Shown here one piece after another: positions 9,599-18,970 of a stretch of 29,208 bases of DNA; position 1 is the stretch's first letter; each line of letters begins with the position of its first letter. The notes below the pieces were generated by a model, which ran no database searches, had not been told where the DNA came from, and worked only from the letters and a program-made list of their open reading frames with translations. The DNA comes from Hyphochytrium catenoides (taxonomy: Eukaryota > Sar > Hyphochytriomycetes > Hyphochytriales > Hyphochytriaceae): assembly GCA_900088475.1 (NCBI GenBank), contig FLMG01002494.1, forward strand, positions 718-29,925. The letters run 5' to 3'. The position numbers and the translations under genes are program-made.

Positions 9599-11077
9599 TT
9601 AAAAGTCATAATGCGTGGCGTTGTTGTACACATAGGTCTGATACTCCTCAGGACAGTAGGGGAAGGCAGGTCCCCCATCTGCTGGCGTGGTAAAGAGAGC
9701 CTCGGCAGACTTGTAGCTCACATAAACCGCCAGGGCAGAGCAGACAACCACAAACAGCATGCCCACGACCTTCTCGTAGATAGGGATTGATGGCCAGAAG
9801 ACCTTCAGGTAAAAGATAATGGGCAGGATAATGCAGCTGGTGGACGTGGCAGAAGCGCCTACAAAGTCCACAAACTCGAGGAAGTGATCCTTCAGTACGA
9901 TCGACAGAGCGACAAGCAGGGCGACGACAACAGTTCTGAAGATAATACTCTTCAGGCGCGCTCCTGGTGCCTTGTAAGCCTGCAGGTCCACATATTCTTG
10001 CTCTTCTGTCCTGTCAATATCTGCCATGGAGACAACAGAGGTCTGAGAGTGTCTCTTATGCTGCTCAACTCCAGCTGCATCAGCAGACTCGCCAGTGTTA
10101 GGCGTATACACGTTGGAGTAGCTCTTTGCTTCCTCCGCAAGCCCCTCTGCTGCTACTGTCTTGTGCATGCCAAGGAAAAGTCTCTCTCCAATGTAAAGAG
10201 CAGGGTGTAGAATGACGGCGAAAGCAATGACGATGTGAACTTGCATCGAGACGTAGGCAAGGAAGATCGAGCCCTTGCTGGCAGAGAAGCCAAGCTTAGG
10301 TCCGGCAATAGCAAACAGCAGGTTTCCTGGGATCTGGCACCCGACTATTGCATAGCCCGTGACAGCGATGACCATGAAAAGGATAGAGATCAGTGTGACA
10401 GTGAAGAAAATGACGCGGGGCATTCTCTTGGGCTCCGTGTGTTGTCTCTGTAGAGCAGGGATAACAATACCTGCACCATAAGCCAGAGAGAGGTTTCCGA
10501 AAGTAGAGAGGACACCTTCCAAGGTTATATCAGGGTGAGGAGGCGTGGTAACTGGAGGAGCAAGGTAGTAGCCAAGCACTCCAAGAGCGATGAAGTCGGC
10601 CAGAAGAGTTCCGAGGCAACCAGCAAAGGCGGCGGCTGCACCTTCCTTCAGCGTAGGCGTGAGACAGACAGGAAGGATAGTGACAGCCATCAAAATCATC
10701 CAGACAGCGGCACTGAAGGTTTCCGGGAAGAGAACGTCCAAGATGATGGCCCCTAACACGAGAAAAGCACAGGGAACGAGCAGACAGACCCCCATCTGCG
10801 CGATAACGACGAGCCACCGCCCAAACTTGCCCATGGCCCACTCTCCCATGTCACCAAAGGTTCTGACGTGCTTAGGAGCTACCAGCATTACTTTGGAGCA
10901 GACCACAGAGGCGTAGACATTGGCCGCTGCCATGAACACAAGTGCGATAGTGGCGAAAACGGGGCCTGCGCGAGCGTAGTTGCCAGGCATCCCAAGTGTT
11001 CCAATGCCGTACACGCAGCAGAAGAGGTTGAAGGATGCCTTGGCATCTTCAGCGGTGAACCATTTGTTACCAGCCAT
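9599..11077 (-). CDS. AAAP-family amino-acid transporter (492 aa, single exon)
   Basis: A complete ORF with an ATG at 11077 in a good context (AACAATGG) and a TAA at 9599. About eleven hydrophobic spans are visible. The N-terminal span carries the family signature GIGTLGMPGNYARAG, typical of the Aa_trans/AAAP superfamily (Avt, AAP and SLC32/36/38 relatives). The last-but-one span has GASATSTSCIILPIIFYL, another typical AAAP block. A long hydrophilic loop of about 65 residues, rich in Ser and acidic residues, sits between the eighth and ninth spans and is probably cytosolic and regulatory. Members exchange or symport neutral or cationic amino acids across plasma or vacuolar membranes. Substrate, direction and membrane are not readable. 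The length is normal for the family. Lack of introns contrasts with the oxidase and ABC genes. Confidence 0.95.
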   Translation of the reverse strand: MAGNKWFTAEDAKASFNLFCCVYGIGTLGMPGNYARAGPVFATIALVFMAAANVYASVVCSKVMLVAPKHVRTFGDMGEWAMGKFGRWLVVIAQMGVCLLVPCAFLVLGAIILDVLFPETFSAAVWMILMAVTILPVCLTPTLKEGAAAAFAGCLGTLLADFIALGVLGYYLAPPVTTPPHPDITLEGVLSTFGNLSLAYGAGIVIPALQRQHTEPKRMPRVIFFTVTLISILFMVIAVTGYAIVGCQIPGNLLFAIAGPKLGFSASKGSIFLAYVSMQVHIVIAFAVILHPALYIGERLFLGMHKTVAAEGLAEEAKSYSNVYTPNTGESADAAGVEQHKRHSQTSVVSMADIDRTEEQEYVDLQAYKAPGARLKSIIFRTVVVALLVALSIVLKDHFLEFVDFVGASATSTSCIILPIIFYLKVFWPSIPIYEKVVGMLFVVVCSALAVYVSYKSAEALFTTPADGGPAFPYCPEEYQTYVYNNATHYDF

Positions 11078-11457
11078 TGTTTCTTTCTAATGGCAAACCA
11101 CGGGGGGAAGAGAAGGAAGTAGTGAGACACAGGGGTGAAGAGACCCAGCAGCGGCGAAGGACGGGAAGCGCGCGTCCTCGCGTTCGATGGCTGGTGGTGG
11201 CGGCTGAGGAAACTGATGAATGAAAAGAGTGAACGAGAAAGCCCAAGGTGAGCTCTCGAAAGACAGGGATCGAGGCCTCAAGAGTATGAGATAGAAACAG
11301 AATCAGTTCTGAGGATGATTGGAAGATGGCAGGAATGAGGGGTGAGAAGAGAGTGAACGGAAGAAAGAGAGAGAGAGAGAAAGGAAAGAGGAGGGAAGAA
11401 TAAAGCTCAAGCAACTGCACTGAAGAGAGGGTCAGCAAACCGAGAGAGAAAAGTCCT

Positions 11458-11680
11458 ATGTCCAATGTCAAGCCAACCCTGCGGTGGAGCTATGGCCCCT
11501 CTTCCCTTTGTTCCCATCCTTCTTTTTCCCACATCCTCATCTCTGTCTCTTCTTTCCTCGCTCTCTCGCATTTTCTCTCTCGTTGCTTTCTCTGTCTCCC
11601 TCTACATTTTTCGTCCTCCTCCGTCGGCCTCATGATTGTCACAATCGTCTCCCAGTCTCTGTCTCCTATGAGCATCATAC

Positions 11681-11719
<39 letters not shown>

Positions 11720-11887
11720 TCTCTCTCTCTCCCTCACTCTCTCTCTCCCTCACTCTCTCTCACTCTCACACAGTCTGTCACGTTCCTTCGACGGGAGCTG
11801 CTCGTACGGATTTCTCCTGTCTGAGGCGCCTAAGAACTTGATCAATCGCCAAAGGATGACGGTTGGATTCTTGAGAGACAGAGCGAG
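11458..11887 (+). CDS. Candidate 5' exons of a plus-strand gene running into the gap
   Basis: A weakly supported model. The first exon 11458-11483 starts ATGTCCAATGTC and ends at CG|GTGGAG in phase 2. The intron contains the (CT)n tract. An acceptor CACACAG opens exon 11774-11887, whose frame reads protein-like (FDGSCSYGFLLSEAPKN, then NRQRMTVGFLRDRA) and ends at GAG|GTAACT in phase 2. The phases of both junctions agree. No family is recognised and the rest would lie in or beyond the assembly gap. The second exon alone could belong to a different transcript. If real, the gene shares a ~380-bp divergent promoter with the transporter. Confidence 0.25.
11682..11768. repeat. (CT)n microsatellite
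   Basis: Nearly pure CT dinucleotide tract with a few CCCTC interruptions. Its pyrimidine-rich plus strand matches the sense-strand bias of most introns in this window. Confidence 0.95.
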
Positions 11888-12085
11888 GTAACTAGTAGAT
11901 AAGATAAGTCAACCCAGAACATGAGAGACTAGCTCAAAAGATACTCCAGACCGATCACCTCGTTCTTATTTGAGAAATTGTGCTCAACGCTGAAATGAAG
12001 ATAGAAGACAGGGCAAGAGGGAGACAGATCGAGAAGAGACACGAGCCGCAGGAGTAATAAAATAGGGTGAAAGAGACAGAGTAAA

Positions 12086-12977
12086 NNNNNNNNNNNNNNN
12101 NNNNNNNNNNNNNNNNNNNNNNNNNNNNNNNNNNNNNNNNNNNNNNNNNNNNNNNNNNNNNNNNNNNNNNNNNNNNNNNNNNNNNNNNNNNNNNNNNNNN
12201 NNNNNNNNNNNNNNNNNNNNNNNNNNNNNNNNNNNNNNNNNNNNNNNNNNNNNNNNNNNNNNNNNNNNNNNNNNNNNNNNNNNNNNNNNNNNNNNNNNNN
12301 NNNNNNNNNNNNNNNNNNNNNNNNNNNNNNNNNNNNNNNNNNNNNNNNNNNNNNNNNNNNNNNNNNNNNNNNNNNNNNNNNNNNNNNNNNNNNNNNNNNN
12401 NNNNNNNNNNNNNNNNNNNNNNNNNNNNNNNNNNNNNNNNNNNNNNNNNNNNNNNNNNNNNNNNNNNNNNNNNNNNNNNNNNNNNNNNNNNNNNNNNNNN
12501 NNNNNNNNNNNNNNNNNNNNNNNNNNNNNNNNNNNNNNNNNNNNNNNNNNNNNNNNNNNNNNNNNNNNNNNNNNNNNNNNNNNNNNNNNNNNNNNNNNNN
12601 NNNNNNNNNNNNNNNNNNNNNNNNNNNNNNNNNNNNNNNNNNNNNNNNNNNNNNNNNNNNNNNNNNNNNNNNNNNNNNNNNNNNNNNNNNNNNNNNNNNN
12701 NNNNNNNNNNNNNNNNNNNNNNNNNNNNNNNNNNNNNNNNNNNNNNNNNNNNNNNNNNNNNNNNNNNNNNNNNNNNNNNNNNNNNNNNNNNNNNNNNNNN
12801 NNNNNNNNNNNNNNNNNNNNNNNNNNNNNNNNNNNNNNNNNNNNNNNNNNNNNNNNNNNNNNNNNNNNNNNNNNNNNNNNNNNNNNNNNNNNNNNNNNNN
12901 NNNNNNNNNNNNNNNNNNNNNNNNNNNNNNNNNNNNNNNNNNNNNNNNNNNNNNNNNNNNNNNNNNNNNNNNNNNNN
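12086..12977. other. Assembly gap (892 N)
   Basis: A continuous run of N. Low-complexity CT/GA tracts lie on both sides, the usual reason for such a gap. Gene models on either side may continue into it, and the gap length may be an estimate. Confidence 1.
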
Positions 12978-13545
12978 AGGGCCTAAGATGCGTCAGTGCA
13001 ATGAGAGTAAACGACTGGCTGTTGTAGAAGTATTGTCAAATGCTGACATACTAAAAGCGACTATTGTAGGAGTCCTTGACCCATCATTAAACCCGCTTAC
13101 TTGAAGCTATTATGGCCCGGCGCTGTACTGCCAAACCCACTCTTCTTGATACCAATCTAAGGTTACAACTTCTTACTCATTATAAAGATGTTCTACAGAT
13201 TGTTGGTATGCCTTCATAATATAGCGCGTTTTTCTCACGAATAAGCGACAATCCTGGGTTAAGGGGTTGTGGGTGGGCCAGTGCGATCGCACAGTAGGAG
13301 TCTGACGTGAGAGATGCGAGATATAACGTGTGGACCTAAACACCCAGACAGAGCGATATATAGATATCTGTACTCTGAGTATATGTATGATTGTATCGGA
13401 TTAATGTTCGTTCATTCTACGAGACAGATCGAAGGTGAGATGGAAATGGCCAGGACAGTTGAAGAAGCGGCTGCAATCCGACCAAAAGATCTGTGAGAAG
13501 CCAGTGAAGCAGCCTCTCAAAGAACCGCAAATCCAGCGTTTCCTA

Positions 13546-13584
<39 letters not shown>

Positions 13585-14231
13585 TCTCTCTCTCTCCCTC
13601 CCTTTCTCTCTCTCTCTCTCTCTCTTTTTCTCTCTCTCCCCCTTCCTTCTCTCTCTCTCGCGCTCTCTTTCTCTCTCTCTCCCCCTCCCTTTCTCTCTTT
13701 CTCTCTCTCTGACTCCGTCTAGTTCGCTTGTCTCTCTCTCTCTCTCTTCCTCTCTTCTCTGGATCTCTCAGGCATTTCTGTGTCTCTGCATGTCTGTATC
13801 GCTCTCGCCCGCTCGCCTTCCGTTATCTTCTCCTCCCTTTACTCTCTACCTCTTCCTCATTCACCATCGTCAACCTCGCCAGTGGTCTCAAGGTCGTACG
13901 CCGTTCCCTTTCCCCTCTGCTCCCACGGCCATCGCCCATCGCCTTTTTGGATAGAAAGGAGGACGATGCGCAGGCAAGGCGGCAGGGACAGTGATGTTAG
14001 AAGGCTTTCGGTAGGGAAGAGGGAAGGGACAAGAATAAGAAAGAGCGATCAGAGAGAGTGTCATGAGGAAACGTGATGGGGCAAAGATAGGTACGAAGCA
14101 GTGTAGAACTCAGACAGAAGAGGGAACGCAGAGGGAAGGAGAGAACGCAGAAGGAAGAGGGAGAGAGATGTAAGGAAAAGAGGATTAAACAGGAGGCGGC
14201 GATCGAGTCACAGATGACGCTGCCTGCTCAC
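12978..14231. other. Region without a confident gene after the gap
   Basis: Nothing firm. One possible plus-strand exon at 13428-13492 (acceptor ...GAGACAG, reading IEGEMEMARTVEEAAAIRPKD, donor CT|GTGAGA) sits just before a large CT tract, as an intron donor would here. It could belong to the candidate gene starting at 11458, but no downstream exon can be chosen. From about 13990 to 14200 the sequence is GA-rich. Confidence 0.3.
13551..13760. repeat. (CT)n-rich low-complexity tract
   Basis: CT dinucleotide runs interrupted by CCCTCC and TTT. The Ser/Leu-only open frames through it are translation artefacts. Confidence 0.95.
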
Positions 14232-14376
14232 CTATCGAAAGTCCTTCGAAGAATCCAGTGGGAGATCGGTCGGCCGCCAACTTGTCACTTGCCACTATCT
14301 TCTCTGTCTGTTGGTTCTCCCCTGTCTCGCTAGTCACCCATGTCTCCAGAAGGCAAGAGCCCACTTTCGCCGCCAT
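14232..14376 (-). CDS. Candidate first exon of an unidentified minus-strand gene
   Basis: An ATG in a good context (GCGTCATGGCGG) opens 48 codons beginning MAAKVGSCLLETWV and continuing with a Thr/Glu/Gln-rich part and SPTGFFEGLSI. It ends at ATAG|GTGAGC, a strong donor in phase 1. Composition is unlike the repeats around it. No downstream exon can be assigned: the next 700 bp on the minus strand are purine/pyrimidine-biased, and the gap begins at 12977. Low confidence without transcript data. Confidence 0.3.
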
Positions 14377-15428
14377 GACGCGGTGCAAGTAGAATGTGCT
14401 ACATCTGCAGGGCGGAGGTCGGGCAGTGCTGCTGCCATCATGGTGTCTGCGTGTCAGCTGTATTTTATGAAGATCACGTTTGCTAAGGTTATACTGGTCA
14501 TTTCCTCTACTCTGTCTTGCTCCGAACACTCCTTTTTGAAGTCCAGGTGATGTCTGATGGTGATGAAGGGCTTGGCGTGCCACAACAAGGGATGCAGTAA
14601 GAGAGATGATGAGCTTGGAAGAGGAACTTCAAGGTCATTCTTCAAGTGTGAGATCTTTCTCTGAGGGAGGGAGGGACAAAGATAGAAGATGAAAGTGGAG
14701 AAACGCTATTGGCAAACTTCAACCAAGGCCTTATTATGACCAGGGACTTCTGTGCGCTACAATCTGTCCAAGCGCTATGAGTTCCGTCTTCGGGACAGAG
14801 AGGGAATACCCTAGAAGAAAGAGAGGACACAGCGAGAGAGATAAGGGGAAAAGAACATGGGAACAGAGAAGGAGAACCGTAGAAGAAGAGAGAATAGAAG
14901 AGGAGACGTAAGTGGGTGGGTGCTTCCACTTCATTGCCTCTACGGGGAGACGGACATGACAGACGGCAACTACCGGAGAGAAGAGCTTCAAGGTCACCAG
15001 AAGGATGAAAGTAACGCAGTGCTTCTGACTGCGTAGGGTGCAAAAGATCATGGAGAGACAGCGAGCGAGGAGATGTAGGGAGGAAAGAGAGCTCCAGAAG
15101 TAGAAAAAGGAGCCACTGCATGTCTGGGCGATGTTGAAGCGCGAGAAGGATCGCTTCAAGGAGGATGATGGGCCTCAACTTCCTGGGCATAGAGTGCGGT
15201 GCGTGCCACACCTTGCCACAAGTGATTCCTGGGTTGCTGTTGCTCTCAGGAACAAGCAGGATGTGAACCAGGCCAGGACACACTTATTGAAAGCGCCAGG
15301 GACGGGCCAGAAAAGAGGTCCACGTGCCCAGAGGAGTAGAGCCAGCGATTGGAAGAAAGTAGCACGGGCTTTCCCAAAGACTAAATAATTTATTGAGAAG
15401 TTCACGACAGACTCGTTTCGCTCCCATC
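14377..15428. other. Region downstream of the TMEM53-like gene
   Basis: About 1 kb, purine-rich on the plus strand, without a supportable gene. Minus-strand open frames of 141 and 213 codons overlap each other in different frames, are Ser/Leu/Pro-rich and lack motifs. The first part should contain the 3' untranslated region of the hydrolase gene. Confidence 0.5.
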
Positions 15429-17036
15429 TCAGCTCCTTTGGTCCGTCTTCCACTTGCTAACAGCGTGGTCTAGGAAGCTCTGAAGCTCTGCTGTGTATTT
15501 CTCATTGTTTCTGAGAAAGTGAGAGACGTGCTGGCTTTTCTCCCAGCAGACCCAGCGGCTATCGCCTCCTCGGCTTTGCTTCGCCTTGACCATCTTCTCC
15601 AACTCAAAAGGTGGACAGATATCGTCGTCCTTGGAGGTGAAGAAGATTTGTGGAACCTGGACTCAGCAAGAAGAGAAGAATGGGTAAGCAAGGACTTGAA
15701 AGTCTCGCTTGAGTGAAGGTAGGGAAAGGGCGCTCATGGATAGTCAAGGAATCAAGCAAGAGATATTGAAGAAAAGCTGGTAACGATTCAGGAAGACCAA
15801 GCGGAAGGGGACGAGAGGACAAAGACCATAGACGAAGGAATAGCAAGAGCGATATGAAAAAGAGTTCGACGAAAGGGAGAGAGAGAGAGAGGCAGTCCGA
15901 TAAGAAGGAAGGAAAGAGACAGAAGAGAACCTTCTCATTCTCGTCCAACTCAAAGCGGAAGTTTTCCTTTATCCTCTCTCCAACACTGCGAGAGAAAACG
16001 AGCCACACGAGGTCCAAGACGACCGATACGGGATAATAGAGAAACAACCGGCTCCATAAGTTCTGGTATGTCACGGACGCCAAGCCTAAGAAAGAGGAGG
16101 AAATAGTGTTTCAGAGGCCATTGAAAGGAATAGGTGGCTGGATATTGAGAGCTGGTAAAGAGAGAGAGAGGGAGAGAGAGAGAGAGAGAAAGAGGCACAG
16201 GGTAAAGCAGATAAATGAACTGAAAAAGAGAGAGAGGCACAGGGTAAAGCAGATAAAGGAACAGAGAAAGAGAGAGAGGCAAAGACAGAGCGAGAGGATC
16301 TTCCGATCATTGACCTTTTTTGGAGCTGTCCCTGTCTAGCGGGAACGGCGGGGAGTCATAAATAGACCCTGCGTGCCACTGCCAGATCTCAGGCTTCCGT
16401 CTCTTTAGCCGTTTGATGTTATGGAAAATGATGCTGTTCAGACGGTACAGCGGGAGGAAACTTAGACAGAGAGAGATAGGTTAAGGTAAAGAAAGAGGTT
16501 TTTCTCTGCCTCTCTGAAGAAAGATATTAGCGAAAGCAGGCTTAGCAGAGTTCGAGAAGTTAAGAAAGACGAAACAGTTGATTGTGGAAGGACAGACATA
16601 GCCCTACGGAAAGAGCTATGGCGATCAAAGCTGAGAGAGTTGCACGGAGTATGAGCTGAACAAGAGAGAGAGAGTATGTGTGTGAGGCTTGGGCAGGAAA
16701 TGTTACCTTCCTTGGCCACTGAAGACATGGAAGAACACAGGGCGAGGATTAGCTGACAAGCTCCAAGTTTTGTCTGCTCGGCGTACGAAGGAGCGACCGA
16801 AAGCTGCTGAAAGCTGTAGGAAGTAACAGAGATCGAGCGAGATGTGAGGGCTCGCGAACAATCCTCTTCTCTGCCACGCTCCAAACGAAAGAGAAGAGAG
16901 AAGTGAACCAGACGAAAGAGGAAGGGATAAGGACACTAAGACAGCAGAGGTAGAGATATATGTGGTAGGAGATGGGGGGATCGCCGACGCACAGAGACAA
17001 ACAGAAGAGAGAAGCCATGCAAAAGACAGAGACAGA

Positions 17037-17076
<40 letters not shown>

Positions 17077-17082
17077 AGGAGA

Positions 17083-17135
<53 letters not shown>

Positions 17136-17578
17136 TCCAAGGGACTGGAAAGGAAAGCAGTCCGTCATCGTACCTTTGGGAAGAAAGTCGATTGAGGTGG
17201 AGGAGTGAAGGCCAGAGTATCGAACCCTCGCTCCTGGTACCAGGTCTCCACCTTTCTCAGATGCCGGGGGTTGCACATTAGCCAGCCGATCAACACTACC
17301 GCAGGCTTCCTCTCTTCTTTTTCTCCTCCTCCAGGTTTCTCTCTTTCTTCTTTGCTTGTCGCTCCATCTAAAGTTCTCTCTTGGCCCTTTGCCTTGAGAC
17401 CATCAGCAGAGAAGAAGCGAGCAGAAGTTGGCCTCTCGCGGCTTCTCCCTAAGGAAGTTAAGGTTAAGGTCTCTGTCGATGGGCTCAGAGAGGGAAGAAG
17501 AAGAGATTGGCCTCTTCCTATCTTAGTCCTGGCATGCAACCATCCTCTCCCGACGATTTCCTGCACGAGTAGGCGCAT
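15429..17578 (-). CDS. TMEM53/DUF829-type alpha/beta hydrolase, likely mitochondrial (five exons, 346 aa)
   Basis: Exons 17578-17174, 16813-16707, 16460-16315, 16085-15931 and 15656-15429 join with matching phases (1041 nt). DUF829 blocks appear in order: VVLIGWLMCNPRHLRKV and the following Y/RGFD region (about 94-120), FFHVFSGQGS with the presumed nucleophile S167, the GSIYDSPP block (about 202-209), TSKDDDICPP with the presumed acid D282, and EKSQHVSHF with the presumed catalytic H314. The family is alpha/beta-hydrolase-like; animal TMEM53 sits at the nuclear envelope, and plant and algal members are mostly uncharacterised. Residues 1-58 are Arg-rich, nearly without acidic residues in the first 30, and end TSARFFSA, which looks like a mitochondrial presequence with an RFFS cleavage site. 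The ATG at 17578 is the first in frame after a stop at 17659-17657. Introns are CT-rich on the sense strand. Two donors (GTCAAT, GTTCTC) are weak but needed to keep the frame. Confidence 0.9.
16191..16274. repeat. Tandem duplication of a 42-bp unit in an intron
   Basis: Two adjacent copies of a 42-bp unit beginning AGAGGCACAGGGTAAAGCAG, about 39 of 42 positions identical, inside intron 3 of the TMEM53-like gene and next to a GA tract. Confidence 0.85.
17035..17131. repeat. (GA)n microsatellite in intron 1 of the TMEM53-like gene
   Basis: Long GA run with a short GGAGAAGGAGAAGG interruption. On the sense (minus) strand of the host gene it is (TC)n. Confidence 0.95.
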
Positions 17579-17737
17579 GGCTCCTTCACTGGTCTTGTTT
17601 CGCAAGGGATGGCAAGGGCGGCCGCGGCTTGGAATGTGAAAGACTGGCAATGAGATCTATGGCCGCGGAGTCAACATCAGCATCTTCTTGCTTGCCTGTG
17701 CTTGAATACCTGCGACGCAATAAATGCCGGTTCGGTC

Positions 17738-18140
17738 AGAGAGAAAGAAAGAAAGAGAGGGATAGCGAGAGAGACTGAGAGAGTGAGAGAGAGAGAGCAA
17801 GAGAGAGAGCGCGCGAGGGAGAGAGAGAGAGGAAGAGCGCGAGCGAGCGAGCGAGAGAGAGAGAGAGAGAGAGAACAGAGAGAGAGAGAACAGAGAGAGA
17901 ACAGAGAGAGAGAGGGAGGAGAAAGACGAAGAAAGAGGGAGAAAAAGAAAGGGAAAGAGAGAGAGAGAGAGAGCGAGAGAGAAAGAGAGAGGAGAAAGAG
18001 AAGAACCAATAGAAGGGGAGATAGAACGGAAGGGGGAGAGAGAGAAAGCGGAGAGGGAGAGAGAGGAGACAGCACGTCAGAGAAAGAGAGACAGAGAGAA
18101 AGTGAATGAAGAGACAAAGCGAGGGAGAGAGAGAGAGCTG
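17738..18140. repeat. GA-rich low-complexity block
   Basis: About 400 bp of imperfect GA with CG-containing interruptions such as GAGCGAGCGAGCGAGAG and repeated GAACAGAGAGAG units. It is purine-only over long stretches on the plus strand. Confidence 0.95.
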
Positions 18141-18186
18141 GAGAGACGAGGAGCAATGAAGTCGAGGAGAGACTGACGAGGCCTGA

Positions 18187-18236
18187 CCACTGGCTCTTCC
18201 AAGTCCATTTTTCTTCTGTTACAAAAGAGCCAGTGG
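18187..18236. repeat. Perfect 12-bp inverted repeat (stem-loop)
   Basis: CCACTGGCTCTT at 18187-18198 pairs exactly with AAGAGCCAGTGG at 18225-18236, leaving a 26-nt loop. A hairpin could form in DNA or RNA. It could equally be a miniature element end or chance. Confidence 0.6.
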
Positions 18237-18258
18237 AGGGAGACATATCAGCATCAGA

Positions 18259-18397
18259 CCCGGGTTATTTTGACAAAAAGAACGATTATTACAAATAAAT
18301 TATCTTTAATGAGAGTATTAGAGGTAATAAGCTCTTATTTTGTTACTGATCCTGTGGAAACTCGGGTAATTAGTTTGTGAATTTTTACCCGGGTTAT
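18259..18397. repeat. AT-rich island bounded by direct CCCGGGTTAT copies
   Basis: CCCGGGTTAT occurs at 18259-18268 and 18388-18397 in the same orientation around an AT-rich stretch that also has the related ACTCGGGTAATTAG. A third copy lies at 5116. It could be a remnant of a dispersed repeat; no element ends can be defined. Confidence 0.35.
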
Positions 18398-18970
18398 GAT
18401 GCAGATCAGATGAGACGTGAGGTGAAAGGACGTGATGCAGCAACAGAGCTCCACAGAGAGAGAGAGAGGGGCAGGGTAGAGAGAGAGAGAGACAGCGGGG
18501 AGGGAAAGGAGGGGAGAGAGAGTGTGGAAAGAGAGAGAGGGTAAGAGAGAAAGGGAGAGAATGAGCAGAAGGCCAATGAGTCCTGATATGACGTGTCCTA
18601 AGCAGAAGAGGCTTGAAGTGAGGACCACGCCTCTGCAATCAACATGCTGAGTGATTCGGGAGGACTAAACATAACGTCTATAGGGTGGATACGGATCCAT
18701 TGAGGAAGAGACGACAACGCCATTTCAAGCAGTCGTGCGTCCGTCCTGTCGCAGGAACAGAGCGGTGGTATATCCAAAGAGACAGCGTAGGGAAGAGAAC
18801 GGCTTCTTATTTAACACTTAGCCTCATTTTATTGTCGTCCCATACGTGGCAATGTCTAGAAGCTGCCAGGGCTAAATAATGGAGCTGTCACGAGACACCT
18901 TATCTTGCTCATGCCGAAACTCAGAATGGAGACGCTCAAGTATGGCGTCAACGAGAAATAGACTAAAATG

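Larger units (their letters stand above)
11078..12085. other. Region upstream of the transporter, up to the assembly gap
   Basis: The first ~380 bp upstream of the transporter are purine-rich on the plus strand (GA runs near 11365-11395). This is probably its promoter and 5' leader. After 11458 the strand bias flips to CT-rich, with the (CT)n tract at 11682-11768. A candidate two-exon plus-strand gene start lies here and is listed separately. Long Ser/Leu-rich open frames across the CT tract are repeat artefacts. Confidence 0.5.
17579..18970. other. Spacer between the TMEM53-like gene and the RING gene, rich in GA repeats
   Basis: About 1.4 kb. It holds a GA-rich block (17738-18140), a perfect 12-bp inverted repeat (18187-18236), an AT-rich island with two CCCGGGTTAT copies (18259-18397), a second GA block (18455-18560) and the presumed 3' region of the RING gene. 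The long Arg/Glu- or Ser/Leu-only open frames are repeat artefacts. It must also contain the promoter of the TMEM53-like gene. Confidence 0.6.

Noticed and set aside
11484-11773. Long Ser/Leu-rich open frames over the CT tract
   Set aside because: A dinucleotide repeat stays open in several frames on both strands; the translation is only repeated Ser-Leu.
16703-17276. Ser/Leu-rich minus-strand frames of 145 and 175 codons
   Set aside because: Most of their length is the (TC)n of TMEM53-like intron 1; only the short tail at 16813-16707 is coding.
17677-18246. 189-codon minus-strand frame and its Arg/Glu-rich plus-strand counterpart
   Set aside because: Translation artefacts of the GA block. 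The ATG region overlaps the inverted repeat and leads directly into repeat sequence.
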